Shown piece by piece: positions 43,785 to 56,100 of a stretch of 64,000 nt of DNA. Numbering within the stretch: position 1 is the first letter of the stretch; every line of letters starts with the position of its first letter. The translations under genes and the position numbers were made by a program. The stretch lies in NCBI GenBank assembly GCA_963575745.1, contig CAUYUJ010009546.1:388501-452500 (forward strand), in the 5' to 3' direction. Under the pieces are notes generated by a model. It worked only from the letters and a program-made list of their open reading frames with translations. It was not told the origin of the DNA and searched no databases. Source of the stretch: Prorocentrum cordatum. Lineage: Eukaryota > Sar > Dinophyceae > Prorocentrales > Prorocentraceae.

Positions 43785-43960
43785 TGACCGATGACACCCC
43801 GATGACGATGACATCCGATGACATCGGATGACAACCGATGACACGGGTGCGATGACACGTGTTTTATCGATGTCATCGCACATGTCATCGCCGATGCCGT
43901 GATCGCTGACACTGTCAGCGATGACACCCGATGACCGATGACAATCGATGACATCCAGCT
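43785..43960. repeat. GATGACAT minisatellite downstream of gene E
   Basis: About 16 units of GATGACA(C/T)CC and complementary TGTCATCG. It is the same family as 41925-42030, and the halves are partly in opposite orientation. Confidence 0.82.
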
Positions 43961-45999
43961 GAGCTCGTCTCGCTCCTCGCTCCAGCAAATTTTTCCCTTC
44001 CAGAGCTATTCGTCGCGTGCCAGCCAGGAACATTCCTTGGCGATTGCGCGCGCGAGCTGCCTCTTGCTTGGTCGAGTGTAGAAACGCGCGGCCACAGAGA
44101 ACGGATTAGGTAGGGACCAGTGATCACAAGACGGAAGGGTGATCGGCCAAGCGCAATCGTCGTGCTCACAACGTTTTGTGAGATTCTGGGTATCTACATC
44201 CTCTGACGGATGCGGCTGGCAGCTACTGCAGCAGTGCTCGAACCGTGGATTAGGGTGTTAGCAAACGCGTGGGCACAGGGCCCTCCGTCAGATTGCCCTG
44301 GGAGGCAATGTCACTCGAATCAGTTGGAACAACATAGAACTAACACCCTTTTCCTATGAATGGTTCACGCTATGGCCTTTTATTCGTTGTAGTTCACGGG
44401 TGGCCGTGGCCGTCTCGAAGCGTGCCTGTGCACGCTCGTTGATAGCGATACGTCAGTGGCATGGGAGTTCGACGCCACGGAGAGGGAAGAGATCAGCGCT
44501 TTGAGGGGAGGGCGGCTGTAAATAGTACCTGGAGGAGAGGGGAGTAATAAAGAGTGAGGCTGGGGTGTAGAATCGGAAGTTGGATGATGGAGGCGACGAG
44601 TGGTAGGCATAACAGGAATACGAGTAGCATGAACAACAGGAAGAGGCGACTGACATGAGTTGGAGGAGAGGAGCGTATCAGAAATCCATAAGCACGCCCT
44701 GTTGATGTGGAAGGACGCGGAGCGCAACCCTCATCCGGTTCCTACCCTTACCCTTTTTTCCCCTCCTCTCCTCCTATCATCCTTCTCCCCACTCGTCCTC
44801 TAATTGGGTGGCGGGCTCATCTTCCGACAGGGCGTGCCCTTGGGTGTCATATATACGCTGCGCACGAGTTTGCCGCGCGCTGCTTGCCACCCCTCCGCCG
44901 CGACCCCTGCAACTGGTGCGCCGCCCCGCCGCCCGCCCCCGCGCGCCTGCACAGGGTCTCTCGCTCTCTGTTTCCCATTCAGTCAGTCACGCGGTAAGGA
45001 GTCTGCCTCTGGCGTTCAAGGTTGGGGGCATTCGAACTCTCAGTAGTGAACGGTCGACTGGTGTCAGAATCTGTTGCGGCGAGACTCTGGCGCTCTGTCA
45101 GTCTGTCAGCTGTCTTCGCCCTGGAGACCGATCGCGGATATTGAGACGAGAGCCGCGTGAGATATCGGAAGTTAGCATTCATCGGGGGGGTCACCACGGC
45201 TGGACGCAACTCGAAAAACTTATGTTGTGGGATTGACTCCAGAAGGAACCTGAAGACCGACTGTGAACAGAAATCAAGTTTCAAAAATGTTGGGTTGGCA
45301 GGCTGACCTATTCACTCCTTTAAATCATTGGTTAACAGTTGCTGACACCGTTGCATTTGCCATCATGCAGGGGGCGTCGGTCCGACGCTGCTGTCATTGC
45401 CTTTCCCTTTCCCATCCTGCAACTACCCACTACACTCCCCCCCCCCTCCCATCTATACATCTGATCTCCTGGCCACCCCCTTTGTCCTCCAACTCCTTTT
45501 TTTTTCTGCAGCCGCGTGGCGTTGGCGGCATCGCCCCGCCATGCTGCTTGTCACTGGGCCGATAAATGTGGCGCGCCTGGTGCAGCATTTTATTTGCAAG
45601 CTGTGCCCCCAGGGCAGAAAAAAGTGGGAAGTACCAGAGGCACTTAGACAAGGTCCTCCCATAGCCGAAGCACTTGACATATGTGGAAACCCCTTGCAAC
45701 GCCAACCGAGCAGCAGCCCGATCAACCCGACATATTCTGGCGAGGTGCATATATGAAAGCATTGAGGATGGGTTCGCGTCAACCCCAACTCTGCAGTCAA
45801 TGCTTGCCGACCCTCTCGACGAACTTGGCCATGAGACAGTGATGACCCTGCCCGTGTACCAGAACCATCCTGTGACGCTTGAGGCGGCGCGCCAAGGGCT
45901 CCCACGGCCGCTCCCAGTTGCGTTTACTTAGGGTCGCTGGCTGCCCTGACTAATGACTATCACCTATGGACTCCTACGGATGCCTCAGCCTGCCTCAGT
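43961..45999. other. intergenic region without a secure gene
   Basis: Frames worth noting but not called: minus 44727-44380 (Ser/Pro/His-rich), and plus 45674-45931 (ARCIYESIEDGFASTPTLQS and LGHETVMTLPVYQNHPVTLE), which looks like a genuine exon but has no recognised partner or family. 45430-45500 is C/T-rich. Confidence 0.35.
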
Positions 46000-46150
46000 T
46001 TCAGCCTCAGCCCCAGCCTGCCTCGGCTTGCCCCAGCCTCAGCCTCAGCCTGCCTCAGCCTCAGCATGAGCCTGCCTCAGCCTCACCCTCGGCCTGCTTC
46101 GGCCTCAGCCTGTGTCAGCCTCAGCCTCAGCCTGCCTCAGCCTCAACGAT
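46000..46150 (+). repeat. GCCTCAGCCT minisatellite
   Basis: About 20 units of CTCAGC and CTGCCTCAGC over 150 bp, 85 bp before the gene F start codon. Confidence 0.88.
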
Positions 46151-46234
46151 GCGGGCTGACTGCAACGTCAAACAATCCGTAAACATTTTGTCTCAGAGCA
46201 GTGTTCGCGCTGGATTCTCATCGGATCTGGTCCA

Positions 46235-46774
46235 ATGGCTGCGCCCTCGGGGACGGCCACTAAGACGTTCACTGAGCTCAAGCGATGGCGAACGCAACAG
46301 CAATGGGACGGGTGGTGCGGCCGACTCATCGCGCTGTCGTGGAGCGAGGGTAGTGTCGAGGAGACTTGGCGCTGGAGGCCGCCCATCGCGGACGACGCTG
46401 GCGAGGGCGACGGCAAGGGCGACAAGGGCGACGGCCAGAACAACGGCAAGGGCGACGGCAAGGGCGACGACAAGAACAACGGCAAAGGCAAAGGCAAGGG
46501 CAAGCTCAAGACTGACGCCGCCGACGTGGACAACAAGAAGGGCGACGGCCAGGGCGGCAAGAAAAAGGCCAACGGCAAGGGCCGCAAGGCCGAGGCCCAG
46601 GACAAGGTCGACGACGGCAAGGGCGGCAAGAAAAAGGCCAACGGCATGGGCAAACGCAAGGCCCAGAACAAGGTCGACAACGGCAAGGGCGGCAAGGCCA
46701 AGGTCAAGGGCGGCACGGCCAAGGCCAAGGACAAGGGCGACTGCGGCACGGGCCGCAAGAAGGCCAAGAGCTAG
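46235..46774 (+). CDS. gene F: small protein with Trp-rich N-terminus and long Lys/Gly-rich tail, function unknown
   Basis: A single frame of 179 codons with ATG 46235 and TAG 46772-46774. The first 50 residues are Trp-rich and ordered (FTELKRWRTQQQWDGWCGRL, then EETWRWRPPI). The rest is a repetitive basic tail of GDGKGDKGDG, NGKGKGKGK and GKGGKKKANGKG units. The layout mirrors the last exon of gene A and gene B: a short Trp-bearing head and a KGKG tail. The tail would carry a strong positive charge, suggesting nucleic-acid contact (inference). Because upstream sequence is a minisatellite, the ATG may be the true start or the exon may be terminal. No known domain. Confidence 0.5.
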   Translation: MAAPSGTATKTFTELKRWRTQQQWDGWCGRLIALSWSEGSVEETWRWRPPIADDAGEGDGKGDKGDGQNNGKGDGKGDDKNNGKGKGKGKLKTDAADVDNKKGDGQGGKKKANGKGRKAEAQDKVDDGKGGKKKANGMGKRKAQNKVDNGKGGKAKVKGGTAKAKDKGDCGTGRKKAKS

Positions 46775-47239
46775 AGAGTGACCCGCCGCCCCATGCCGCT
46801 CCAGGCCGCCTCGGGCCCGACGCTTCTCAGCCCGACGGCCCAGCCCGACGCCAGCCAGACGCCGCTCCAGGCCCGACGGCAGTCCGCTGCTGGCCCTCCT
46901 GCGTCCTCCTCCTCCTTCCCCTCCTTCTCCTTTTCCGCCTCCTCCTCCTCCTCCTCCTGCCCCATCTTCCTCCTCCTCCTGCCAGGGCGTTGCTGAGTGC
47001 GCTTGGCCCGAATTGCCCCGAGCTTCCGAAGGTCTGGTTTTTTCGGGGCGGCCGAACCGCGCAAAGGAGTGGGGAGGAGAATGAGGAGGTGGATGGATGG
47101 ATGGATGAGGGAGCGGGAAGAAGGAGGGTGAAACGGATGAGGAGGAGTCGGAGGAGGAGGAGGAAGAGAAGAGAAGAGAAGAAAAGGAGTCGGAGGAGGA
47201 GGAACAGGAGGTGGAGGAGTGGGCCCGTCGGCGCGCGCC

Positions 47240-47947
47240 ATGGAGGGCGACGGCTCTGGCGCGGCGCGGCGGGCGGCACGAGTCGCCCCGCCCGCGGAGG
47301 CAGAAGCGGCGGCTCGGGCGCGGCGCGCCCACGGAGGCAGCAGCAGCGCGGCCGCCCGCGGAGGCGGCAGCAGCGGAGGCAGCAGCGGCTCGGCTGGGGC
47401 CGCGACGGCCCGCCCAGCGCCCTGGCTGACGCGGCGGGCGGCGGCGGAGGCAGCGACGGCCCGCCCAGCGCTGTGGCTCGCGGAGCCTGCGGCTAGCCCA
47501 GCGCAGCACCGGCGGTTGGGGCTCGGCGCGCCTGCGGCGAAGAAGCGGCCGATCGGGGCCGCGGAGGCGGCCGACGAGCCGCGCCCGCGGGCGATCCGGA
47601 GCGCGGGCGAGCCGCGCCAGCCGAGCCACCCGCCGTGGGAGCGCGCAGGCGGGCCGCCGCTGGCGATCACGTGCGCGGGCGAGCCGCGGCCGCCGAGCAC
47701 CCCGCCCACCGATGAGCAGAGGTGGGCCGCGTGGCTGCAGCAGATGACGGCGGAGCAGATCGACTCCGACGAGTCCGACACCGTGGTCGAGCAGGACGAC
47801 TACGAGCAGCTGGGGCCCGACTACGAGCAGCTGGAGCCCGGTGAGGCGCCCGACGCGCCCCCGCAGGGTAGCGTGCACGACGACTACGAGCAGCTGGAGC
47901 CTGAGGCGCCCGACGCGCCCCCGCAGGGTAGCGGCTTCTGGGTGTAG
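47240..47947 (+). CDS. gene G: Ala/Arg-rich protein with C-terminal DDYEQLEP repeats, function unknown
   Basis: The frame opens with ATG 47240 (MEGDGSGAARRAARV) and ends at TAG 47945-47947. The first two thirds are Ala/Gly/Arg/Ser-rich low complexity. Two thirds in, DEQRWAAWLQQMTAEQIDSD looks ordered, then three degenerate copies of DDYEQLEPEAPDAPPQGS (about 47790-47935) close the protein. In-frame repeats, a consistent acidic C-terminus and a stop just before the GGA tract support coding. The GC-rich first part would stay open by chance, so the true start could be as late as about 47700. It is tandem with gene F (0.47 kb apart). No domain recognised. Confidence 0.4.
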   Translation: MEGDGSGAARRAARVAPPAEAEAAARARRAHGGSSSAAARGGGSSGGSSGSAGAATARPAPWLTRRAAAEAATARPALWLAEPAASPAQHRRLGLGAPAAKKRPIGAAEAADEPRPRAIRSAGEPRQPSHPPWERAGGPPLAITCAGEPRPPSTPPTDEQRWAAWLQQMTAEQIDSDESDTVVEQDDYEQLGPDYEQLEPGEAPDAPPQGSVHDDYEQLEPEAPDAPPQGSGFWV

Positions 47948-47959
47948 AGCGCCCGAGGG

Positions 47960-48110
47960 AGTAGGAGGAGGAGGAGGAGGAGGAGGAGAAGGAGGAGGAG
48001 GAGGAGGAGGAAGAGGAGGAAGAGGAGGAGGAGGAGGAGGAAGAGGAGGAGAAGGAGGAGGAGGAGGAGGGGGAGGAAGAGGAGGAGAAGGAGGAGGAGG
48101 AGGAAGCGAC
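47960..48110 (+). repeat. (GGA)n microsatellite
   Basis: About 150 bp of GGA with some GAA, directly after the gene G stop. Confidence 0.92.
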
Positions 48111-49004
48111 TTCGAAATTTTGTTCAGTTCCTTGGAGGCCCACGCCTTAGGCTGAACGACACTAGTGTGTTTCAGGCCCCTGCTCCGCGCGCGGCAGGCC
48201 CCTGCATTCTCCGCGGGCGGCAGAAGGGATGAGGAGGGTTAGGAGGGAGATCATAATGAGGGATAGGAGGGATGTTTGTCAAGCCGAATTGAAAACTATC
48301 AGGAGGAGGAGGAGGAGGAGGAGGCAAGGGGAGATTCCCCCCCACATCGAGGTTTCAACCTCGAACCACGAGGATGCAAGTTCACGGCTGTTTGGCCTTC
48401 GGGGGCCCTCGCTGTCTCCGCGCTGGGGCGAAATGGGGGGATCCGACGAGGACGGCCTCTCTCACCCTGCCCCCTCGCTCTCCCCCTCCTAACCCTCCCT
48501 CTCTCCTTCCCCTCCTCCCTCCCCCCTCCCCTCCCCCTCTCGTCCCCCCTATTTCCCGTCCTCCATCCCCCCTCCTCCACTCCCGCGGCCCCTGGTTTCT
48601 CGCTGTCGCCCCTGGAGCCGCGGGCCGTCGCCGCGCCTGCAGTGCATGACGTGCTTCTTCTATTTCATGGATTTTATCGGCAAGGGCGGTTGTATAGAGC
48701 ACTGTCCGCCATGAAGGAAGCGGGTCATGGTGGAACGGACGTTGGACGATGTTTTTCGCCGTCGAGGCCCCCTCGGCGGGCTCGGATACCGCCCGAAAGA
48801 ACAAAGAACTGCCCCAGGGGCGTCGAGGTCCAACTTGGGACCCAAGGTGGTGTCAAGGATCCAAAGCCCGTTCCCTCAAGACACGCTTCCTTCATGCTTA
48901 ATTGAGAACCGTTTTCCTGCCGAGCGCGGCGTGCGAAGGACTGACGCCTGTGTTGCTTGTCGAAGGGCGCTGGACCGTGCCGTAATTGCGCCATGCGTTG
49001 ATCG
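48111..49004. other. spacer without an assigned gene
   Basis: 48300-48330 is GGA-rich and 48465-48560 C/T-rich. Frames on both strands are short and mutually inconsistent. The AGGTTTCAACCTCGAACCAC dyad near 48350 and the TTTGGCCTTCGGGGGCC segment at 48391 resemble short elements near 17.22 and 26.25 kb. Confidence 0.3.
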
Positions 49005-49960
49005 CCACAAACTGCGCCGTGACCATAGGTTGCGCCATAGAGCATAGGTTGCGCCATAGAGGGGCCGACTAACCAATTGCACCGCAGGTTTCGCCATCAT
49101 ATGCCACAGCTCGGCCGAATCCCTTACGTGCAAGCTCTGTTCGCGTGAAATCAAAGCCCGAAATATACATATACGACCACCCTTCGGGCGATGAGGAGGC
49201 TCGGGGGAGGGGAGCAATGTCCCACTCGATCGAGTACATCACCAACCTATACATCGATCTCCGTATCGATTTCAAGATCGATTTCAATATCGTTCTCACT
49301 ATCGCTCTCCGTCGGCCAAACTATCGATCTCGATCGATCCCACTGTCGATGCCACTATCGATGCCACTCGATCGATCTATCACTCGAAGGCAATCGATCT
49401 CGCAATCGATGTCACCATCTATCTCCCGATCGACCCCACTATCGCTATCGCTGTCGATATTACGATCGATCTCACTATCGACATCAATATCGATGGCACG
49501 ATCGATCTCATTATCGATCCTGCTATGGATCTCACTGTCGATCTCGATATCGATCCCATTATCGTTCTCACGAAAAACAGCGGGACACCACGGGGCACCA
49601 TCACGAGACGCGATGACGAGACACCATCGCGAGACACCAGCACGAGACACCATCACGAAACACCATCACGAAGACACCAGCACGAAACACCCTCACGAGA
49701 CACCGCCATGAAACACCAGAACAAGAACCCACGAAACACCACGAGACACCACGAGACACCGCGAGACACCACGAGACACCACGAGACACCATGAATCATC
49801 ACGGACCGCCGCGAAACACAACAGAACACCACGAGCCACCACGAAAAACACCACGAAATAACACGAGGCACCACGAGACACCACGAGGCACAAGGAGACA
49901 CCACGATACATCACGAGACACCACGGAACACCACGAGACACCATCGGAACACCGCGGCGG
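49005..49960 (-). repeat. composite repeat module, copy B (inverted relative to copy A)
   Basis: Read on the minus strand it starts with a CTCGTGGTG-type array (49960-49590), then GATCGATA-type units (49560-49230), then a hairpin-like segment with GCCCGAAGGGTGGTCGTAT (about 49195-49172), a GGCGAAACCTG box (49098-49088), and two CTATGGCGCAACCTATG units (49065-49010). This is the content of copy A at 14463-15255, with the GCGCAACC units moved to the other end. Confidence 0.75.
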
Positions 49961-50179
49961 GACACCCCTGACTCCCCCCTGCCGCGTGGGGGGGGGACGG
50001 GGGGCTGTCTTTTCGTCTGGCCGCGCGCTGGGCGCCAGAAGAAGCGCTCCGCATCGCACGCGCGACGCGAACGCGAAACCGAACCGACTTCCGATCTCAC
50101 TCCCTGATCTCCGACCACATTGAAGGACTATGAGAAAACATACAATAACTCATAATAACTTTACCTTATGATATAAAAC

Positions 50180-53100
50180 TCAAAGAAATTTACTAAAACC
50201 CATGCAAACTTTGCGAAACTCTTGTGAAAAACCGTAAAAAAACAGCCCGACCCGGAAGGTCCGGAAGGTTGGAGGGCCAGGGCCGTCGACGTCCTCCTCG
50301 CCCTCCGCCTCCGCCGCCTCATCCGCCTCCCGCTCCGCCTTCTGCTGGAGTCGGAGCCACTCCAACCCGGTGCTCTGCGCGTGCAGCACTCCGAGGTCTC
50401 CCGCGATCGGCCCCGCCTTGGTCGTGTAGTCCGTCTGGTAGTGCACCATATTGATGGCGTCCATGAACACGGCCTCCAGCGAGTGCAACACGTGCTCCCG
50501 CAGGCTGCCGGGCGGACCGCTGCCGCTCGCGCCAGCAGCTGCGGCGGCGGCGGGCGACGCGGGCGCGCTCGATGCAGGGCTGCCAGACGCCGCCGCGCGC
50601 GACGCGGCGCGGCCTGGCGCCCGCGACCTCGGCTCTGTCTCGACGGCTGATTCTGGCAGCTCGCGCTCCGCGCGCCGGTCGCTGTAGTAGCCCAGGCCCT
50701 GCTCCCCCTTCTTGAACACGAACCCGGGCCGGCTGCCGTCGTAACACGAAGCCGCGCTGAACCCAGCGATGTCCTCGAATTCCGGCGTCGGCGGAGGCGG
50801 CGGATCCAAGCCATACGCATCGGCCAAATCCCACGGCTCGTCATCCTCTTCTCTGAAGCCCCAGATATCCCCCGCGTTCGGATCGTCCATCGTGGTCGGC
50901 GCCCCGCCGAGCAAACCTCCTCCCCTGGGCAGGCCGAGGCGGCGCCCCACGGGCACGCGCCCGCCCCCCGCCGCAGCCGCGCGCGCCGCCCCCTCGGCCG
51001 CCCCGCCCCCGCCCTGCGCTGCGGCCGACGCCCCGGAACCCGTGGAACCTCCGCTCTGCCCGGTGCCCTCGTCGCAACCGGTGCCGCCAGTCCCGGCGCC
51101 AGCCAGCGCGTCCGATGCCTCGCCGACAGGCTCGGCGAACGCACCGGGCTCCGGAGGCGGCGGCACAACAGGGTCGCTGGCGGGCGCGCCCCCGACGCTG
51201 TCGTCGCCCGGCAGGTCGAGCACCACGCGGTCCAGGCACTGGACGTCCAGGTTGCTCCGCAGACACACCTGGCCCACAGGGTTCGTGCTCCCGTGGTACG
51301 GGTGGTACCGCACCACGTCGACGCGACCAGCTCTGCCGTACCGGTTGCAGCGGTGCGGCCACGGGCCGTAGCCTTCAGCCGGAACGTCGTCCAGATCCAG
51401 GCGCTCGCCAGGAGGGTTCCACTCCCCCTCCTCCAACGGACCGCACGCGTACTGAACCTTCGCATCTTCCGGAAGCACCAAATCCTTCCCCTTGCGCAGG
51501 CGCCGCCAGACGAAGGCGGCGGCAGGACGCTTCCTGGACGGGTGGCTGTAGACCGCAGTCTCGTACTCGTGGTAGAAGCCGAGCCGGCACACCTTGCAGT
51601 GCTGAGACACATCGTCGTTCGTCTTGTGCTTCCAGCACGTGGGACCGCACCTGTGCAGGCGGCCACGGATGATACACTTGCGCGCGTCCCGCGCGAAGCA
51701 GCGCGCCCAGGTCCGCGCCTCATCCCCCGGGCACTCAGCAAAGTGCATGGCCGCGGCGCCGTCCGCGCGCACCACGCGGTACGCAGGCTTGCGGCGGTAC
51801 TGCGGCTGCAGCGTCACGTGCGCACCCGTGAGAGGCTCTCCAAATACCGCCGGGTACTGTGCCCGCTGCTCATGGGGATCGGGCTCTGGATCTGCCAGCG
51901 GCGCGAACGGGCGCTGCCGGAGCGGACCCTCTATTGCGGGCTGCTGCTCCAGCATCGCCCGCTCCTCCACGAGATCGACGTTCATCATGGCCGCAACCTG
52001 ATTCCGCAGCTCTTCTGTGGACAGTTGGTTGTCAGCACGGACGGAGCGGCGGCCCTCTTCGTACGCCCTCTTGCACAACTTCCCGAGCTGACGACGCGAG
52101 GCGCCAGCGATGGTATCGTACTTCAATTGGAGGTCGCTCTCCTCTCGCTTCCCGTCCGCGAACGCGAGACGTCGATCCCGCGGGCCGAGCGGAAGCGGCG
52201 GCAGACGGTCCGGCCCGTCCAAGCCCAGCTGCCGGCCCACCTCCTCCGCCGCGTCGAACTGCACGCTGCCGACCCTGGCGAGCACGGCCTCCCTCCACCT
52301 CCTCAGACGCTCCTCGAGGCCTTCGACGTCCCCCGCGCGCAGCTTCGCGAGGAACGCGCCGGTCATCGGGTGCAGGCGCCACAGGTGGATGTGCGGATGG
52401 ATGCCGCCGCGCCCCTGCGACTCCACGGGTCCGAAGAACGCGCGGACGAGCCCGAACGCTCCACACGCCCCCGTGGCGGCCACGCCGTCGGAGACGCCCG
52501 TGGCCCCGCGCTGCCGCGTGACGCCGACGACATGCTCCAGGAACAGTTCCAGCATGAGGTTCGTGACCATGGCCTGCGACACCGGGTCAGCGGCCACCCG
52601 CCGCAGCATGTCCCGCGTTGAGGGCATCACAGGAGCAGTCTCCTCCAGCAGCCGCCATCGCTGTACGGAGGCGCCCTCGTACATCAGGGACACCATCAGG
52701 TTCCGAGTGTCCGCGATGTTCGGCGTCGTGAACACCAGGGGCGGCCCGAAGAGCCGGGTGTAGCTGGTACTGATGTGCCGCAGCGTGGTCCGGTGCGCGT
52801 CGGACCCGACGACATCACGGTTGCTGAGCAGCATGCTGCGCAGCGCGCTCTTGACGTTCCGGGGCAAGCCCTCGAGGCCCAGGGCCTCCTTGATGCCCGC
52901 CCCCCTGCCGAGCACGGCCACGACCTGCGCCAGATCCTCCGGCGTCAGTGCGGCGAGGTCCGCGATGCTTTCCCCCAGACGCTGCTTGCGCACGAATAAC
53001 CTAGCCGACTGAATGATAGCCTTTCTGCGCCAGAGGCAATACTGGGCCGTGAGCAGGTCCGCGTGGCGACGCCAGCGCGGCACGGGCGACTCAGACGCGG

Positions 53101-56100
53101 CGGGCGCCCGCGCAGCGTCGGGCGCGGGCGCCCGCGCAGCGTCGGGCGCCGAGACGTCGTCGGGGACCTCGTACTCGAGCTCCTCGCGAGCCATGAGGCA
53201 CCTGCACCACTCGTCGTACGTCAACTTCGCCTCCCTGTCGAGTCCGAAGACGCCGTCGCCGTAGGGAAACGCGACGGGGTCGAAAGCACTCCAGAAACCG
53301 GGGGAGAACATGCTGACAGGCTCGGTTCCAGTGGGCACGACGACCCGCACCGCGCGCCTCGCCCCCCCGCCCTCAGCGCCCCCGGCCGGCGCGCCGCCGC
53401 CGCCGCCGCCGCCACCGGCCGCGCGCTTCCCGGCGACTCCCGGAGGAGGCCGCGTGGCCTGAATCTTCTGCTCCGTCTGCTCCAGCTTCTTCGTGAGCGC
53501 CTCCTTGTTGCAGTTGGTGAGCGCCTTCGCAGCCTTGTGGGCCTCTTTCGCGGCTTCCGCCAAGCGCAGGTCGGAATCTCGGTCCTGGAAATTCTCCATG
53601 TCGTCGAACTGCCGCGTCAGTGCCTCCACACGCCGCTTCTCGCGCGCAATCACCTCCGCCTTCTGGAGGCTGAGGTGCACGGTCTGCCACTGCTTGTCCA
53701 GATCGGCCAGCATGTCGGCGTCCGCGACGGCGGCGCAGTACTCGCCCTCCTCGACACCCTCGCCGCCCTCTCCCTCACCAGCCTCGCCCTCGTCGCCCTC
53801 TGAATCCTCCCCGCCAGCGCCAGCCGCGTCCTCACCGGTGGGATCCCCGCACCCGCCCCCTGCCTCGCCCCCGCCGTCAGCCGCCGCGTTCGCTTCGCCC
53901 TCCGCGCTCGCTGCGCCTGCACTCGTCCGCTTCGGCGGGGCCGAGCCCGCGCCGGGCTGCACGGCATCGGCCGGGCCCTCCTGGCGAGCGTCGCCGCCCT
54001 TACCCCCCACGGCCACGCACGCCGCGAGACAGCGAGGCAGGCCCAGGAGCGAGGAGCCGTCGCCATCGCCGTCGCCCTCGGGGTCCGCAAAGTTTTGCGC
54101 GGCCTCTTCGTCCCACCGCACCGCGGCGCACTGCTCGTTCGTGTCGCGGAGGTACTCGTAAGCGCGCTTGAAATCGGCGAGGGGCACGCCGAGCTCCTCC
54201 AATAGCGCCTTCTGCAGGGTGGCGGGGTCGGACCCCGCGAAGACAATCTGCACGAACTCGACGAGGTCGCTCTCCCGCGGCGGCAGCGACAGCACCTGCC
54301 GGCCGCCGTCCGCCTGCGGGAACGCCACGAAGTTCCCCACGTACGCCTTGATCTTCTGGTCGATCGGAGCCCACTCACCAGAGTCGGCCTTGCAGTTGAA
54401 CCGCCGCACGATGCCCCGCGCGATGGGCAGCAGAAGCTTCGCGCCCAGCGTGAGATTCCGCAGCGGCGGTGGCAGCCGACCGATCCAGAGATCGTTGGCC
54501 AGCGCGCAGGGCGGCATCGTGGGCAACCTCTTGGAGAGCGCGCCGTGACACCCTGCGCAGATGGGCACCTTCTGCTTCGCGTCGGCCACGAGCACCCCGT
54601 CTGACTGGCGCCTGTCAATCTTGAAGCACTTCTTGTGCAAGAGCCACAGCTTCCCGTCTGGGCCAGGGTCGCGCACTGCGGACGCCTCCAGCTCCTCGAG
54701 GGGGATGCCGCCCGGGCGCTCGACGCCGTTGGGGCCCTCGCGCACGAAGCGCCACCGAGCGTGGTACCGTGCCGGGTCCAGCAGCGCGTGGGCGCGCTGC
54801 CGCTGCGTCAGGCGCATGGCCTGCGCCTGCGCGCCCGCGGCCTCGGATGCCTCTCCCCTCGCCGCCTCGAGCTCGGCGCGCGCGGGCGGCTTCGGCACCT
54901 GGTCGCAGAGCAGCGAACGCTCCCCGGCGCCGTCCGGCTGCTGCCAGAAGTGCACGCGCTGCAGCTCGTCCGCCCAGTGGAGACGAGCGCAGACGCAGCA
55001 CGCGACCCTCGAGCGCACGGCGCGGCGACTCTGCCCGGGCTCGGGCCCCTCGACGTCCGACGCCGCCGGCGCAGCGCCCAGCGCGTCCAAGTCCACGGGC
55101 GGCATGTCCACGCCCGCGGGCGGCACGGCCCCGTCCGCGCCTGGCGGCTTCCACCAGGCGCGCGGCGCGTCCGGCGCGGCAGCGGCGGCGGCGGCCTCCC
55201 CCGAATCGGCGGGCGCTGCGCAGGCCGGCCAGTCGTGAGACCCCGTGACGAGGTGCTCAGAGAAGGCCTCCACGCACTGCCGCCACTCCTGGGGCCTCAC
55301 GGGCCGCACGTCGTCGTCCTGCTGGGGCCACTGCTCGGCCAGGTAGAACAAGCGCTTCCTATACTCCGGCCACCCGTGGTGCTTTTCGTGCACGTGCGTC
55401 ATGAAGCCGGCATGCGTGGCGAAGTTCTTGTCGCAGAGGCGGCACGGGAACGGCGGGAGAGCCTCCGGGGCCTCTTTAAATGCCCGCAGAGGACGGCGCT
55501 CGCCACACGGGAGGGCCACATACTCGGGCTGGAGCCTGGGCACGCGCGCCTTGCGAGCGGCAGCGATGGCCGGGGTCGGCGCGGGCGGGGCGCCGCCGGC
55601 ATCCGTCTCGCGCTTCCGCGCCTCCTTCACGGCCAAGCCATACCGTTCCGGGCACTCGCGCGTCAGGGAACTGTGGCGCTGGTCCGGGTCCCACTCCCCA
55701 AAAGGTCGCTGCTCGGGTCTGCCGTGGCTCCCACAGAACTGCCCTTCGCCTTTGCAAGAATGCCGGCACTGCCCGAGCACGTGCACGCCCCGGTGCGGGT
55801 GCCAGACGCGCGCGACGCACCTGCCAGCGACGCACGGCGCGGGGTCCAGGAGCCAGGCCGGCAAGGTGCCCTCCTCGCTCACGTGGGGGTCATCCAGAGC
55901 CACGTTCACCTCCACGTCCCCTGCCTTCACTGTCTTCCCTCTGAGACGCTCCTCCTCTTCCTTCCGCAGCCGCTCCTGCTGCAACCGCTCCTGGTCCCTT
56001 CTCGCCGCCCCGCGAGTCCGCGGCCCTGGGCCCTCGGGGGCTTGCCTCTTGGGTCCGCCGCCGAGCAGCCGACCCGCGCCCCCGCCCGCGCCCCCGTCGA

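Noticed and set aside
49980-50180. Helitron 3' terminus just after the Rep ORF
   Set aside because: No hairpin followed by CTRR could be identified on the minus strand in this interval.
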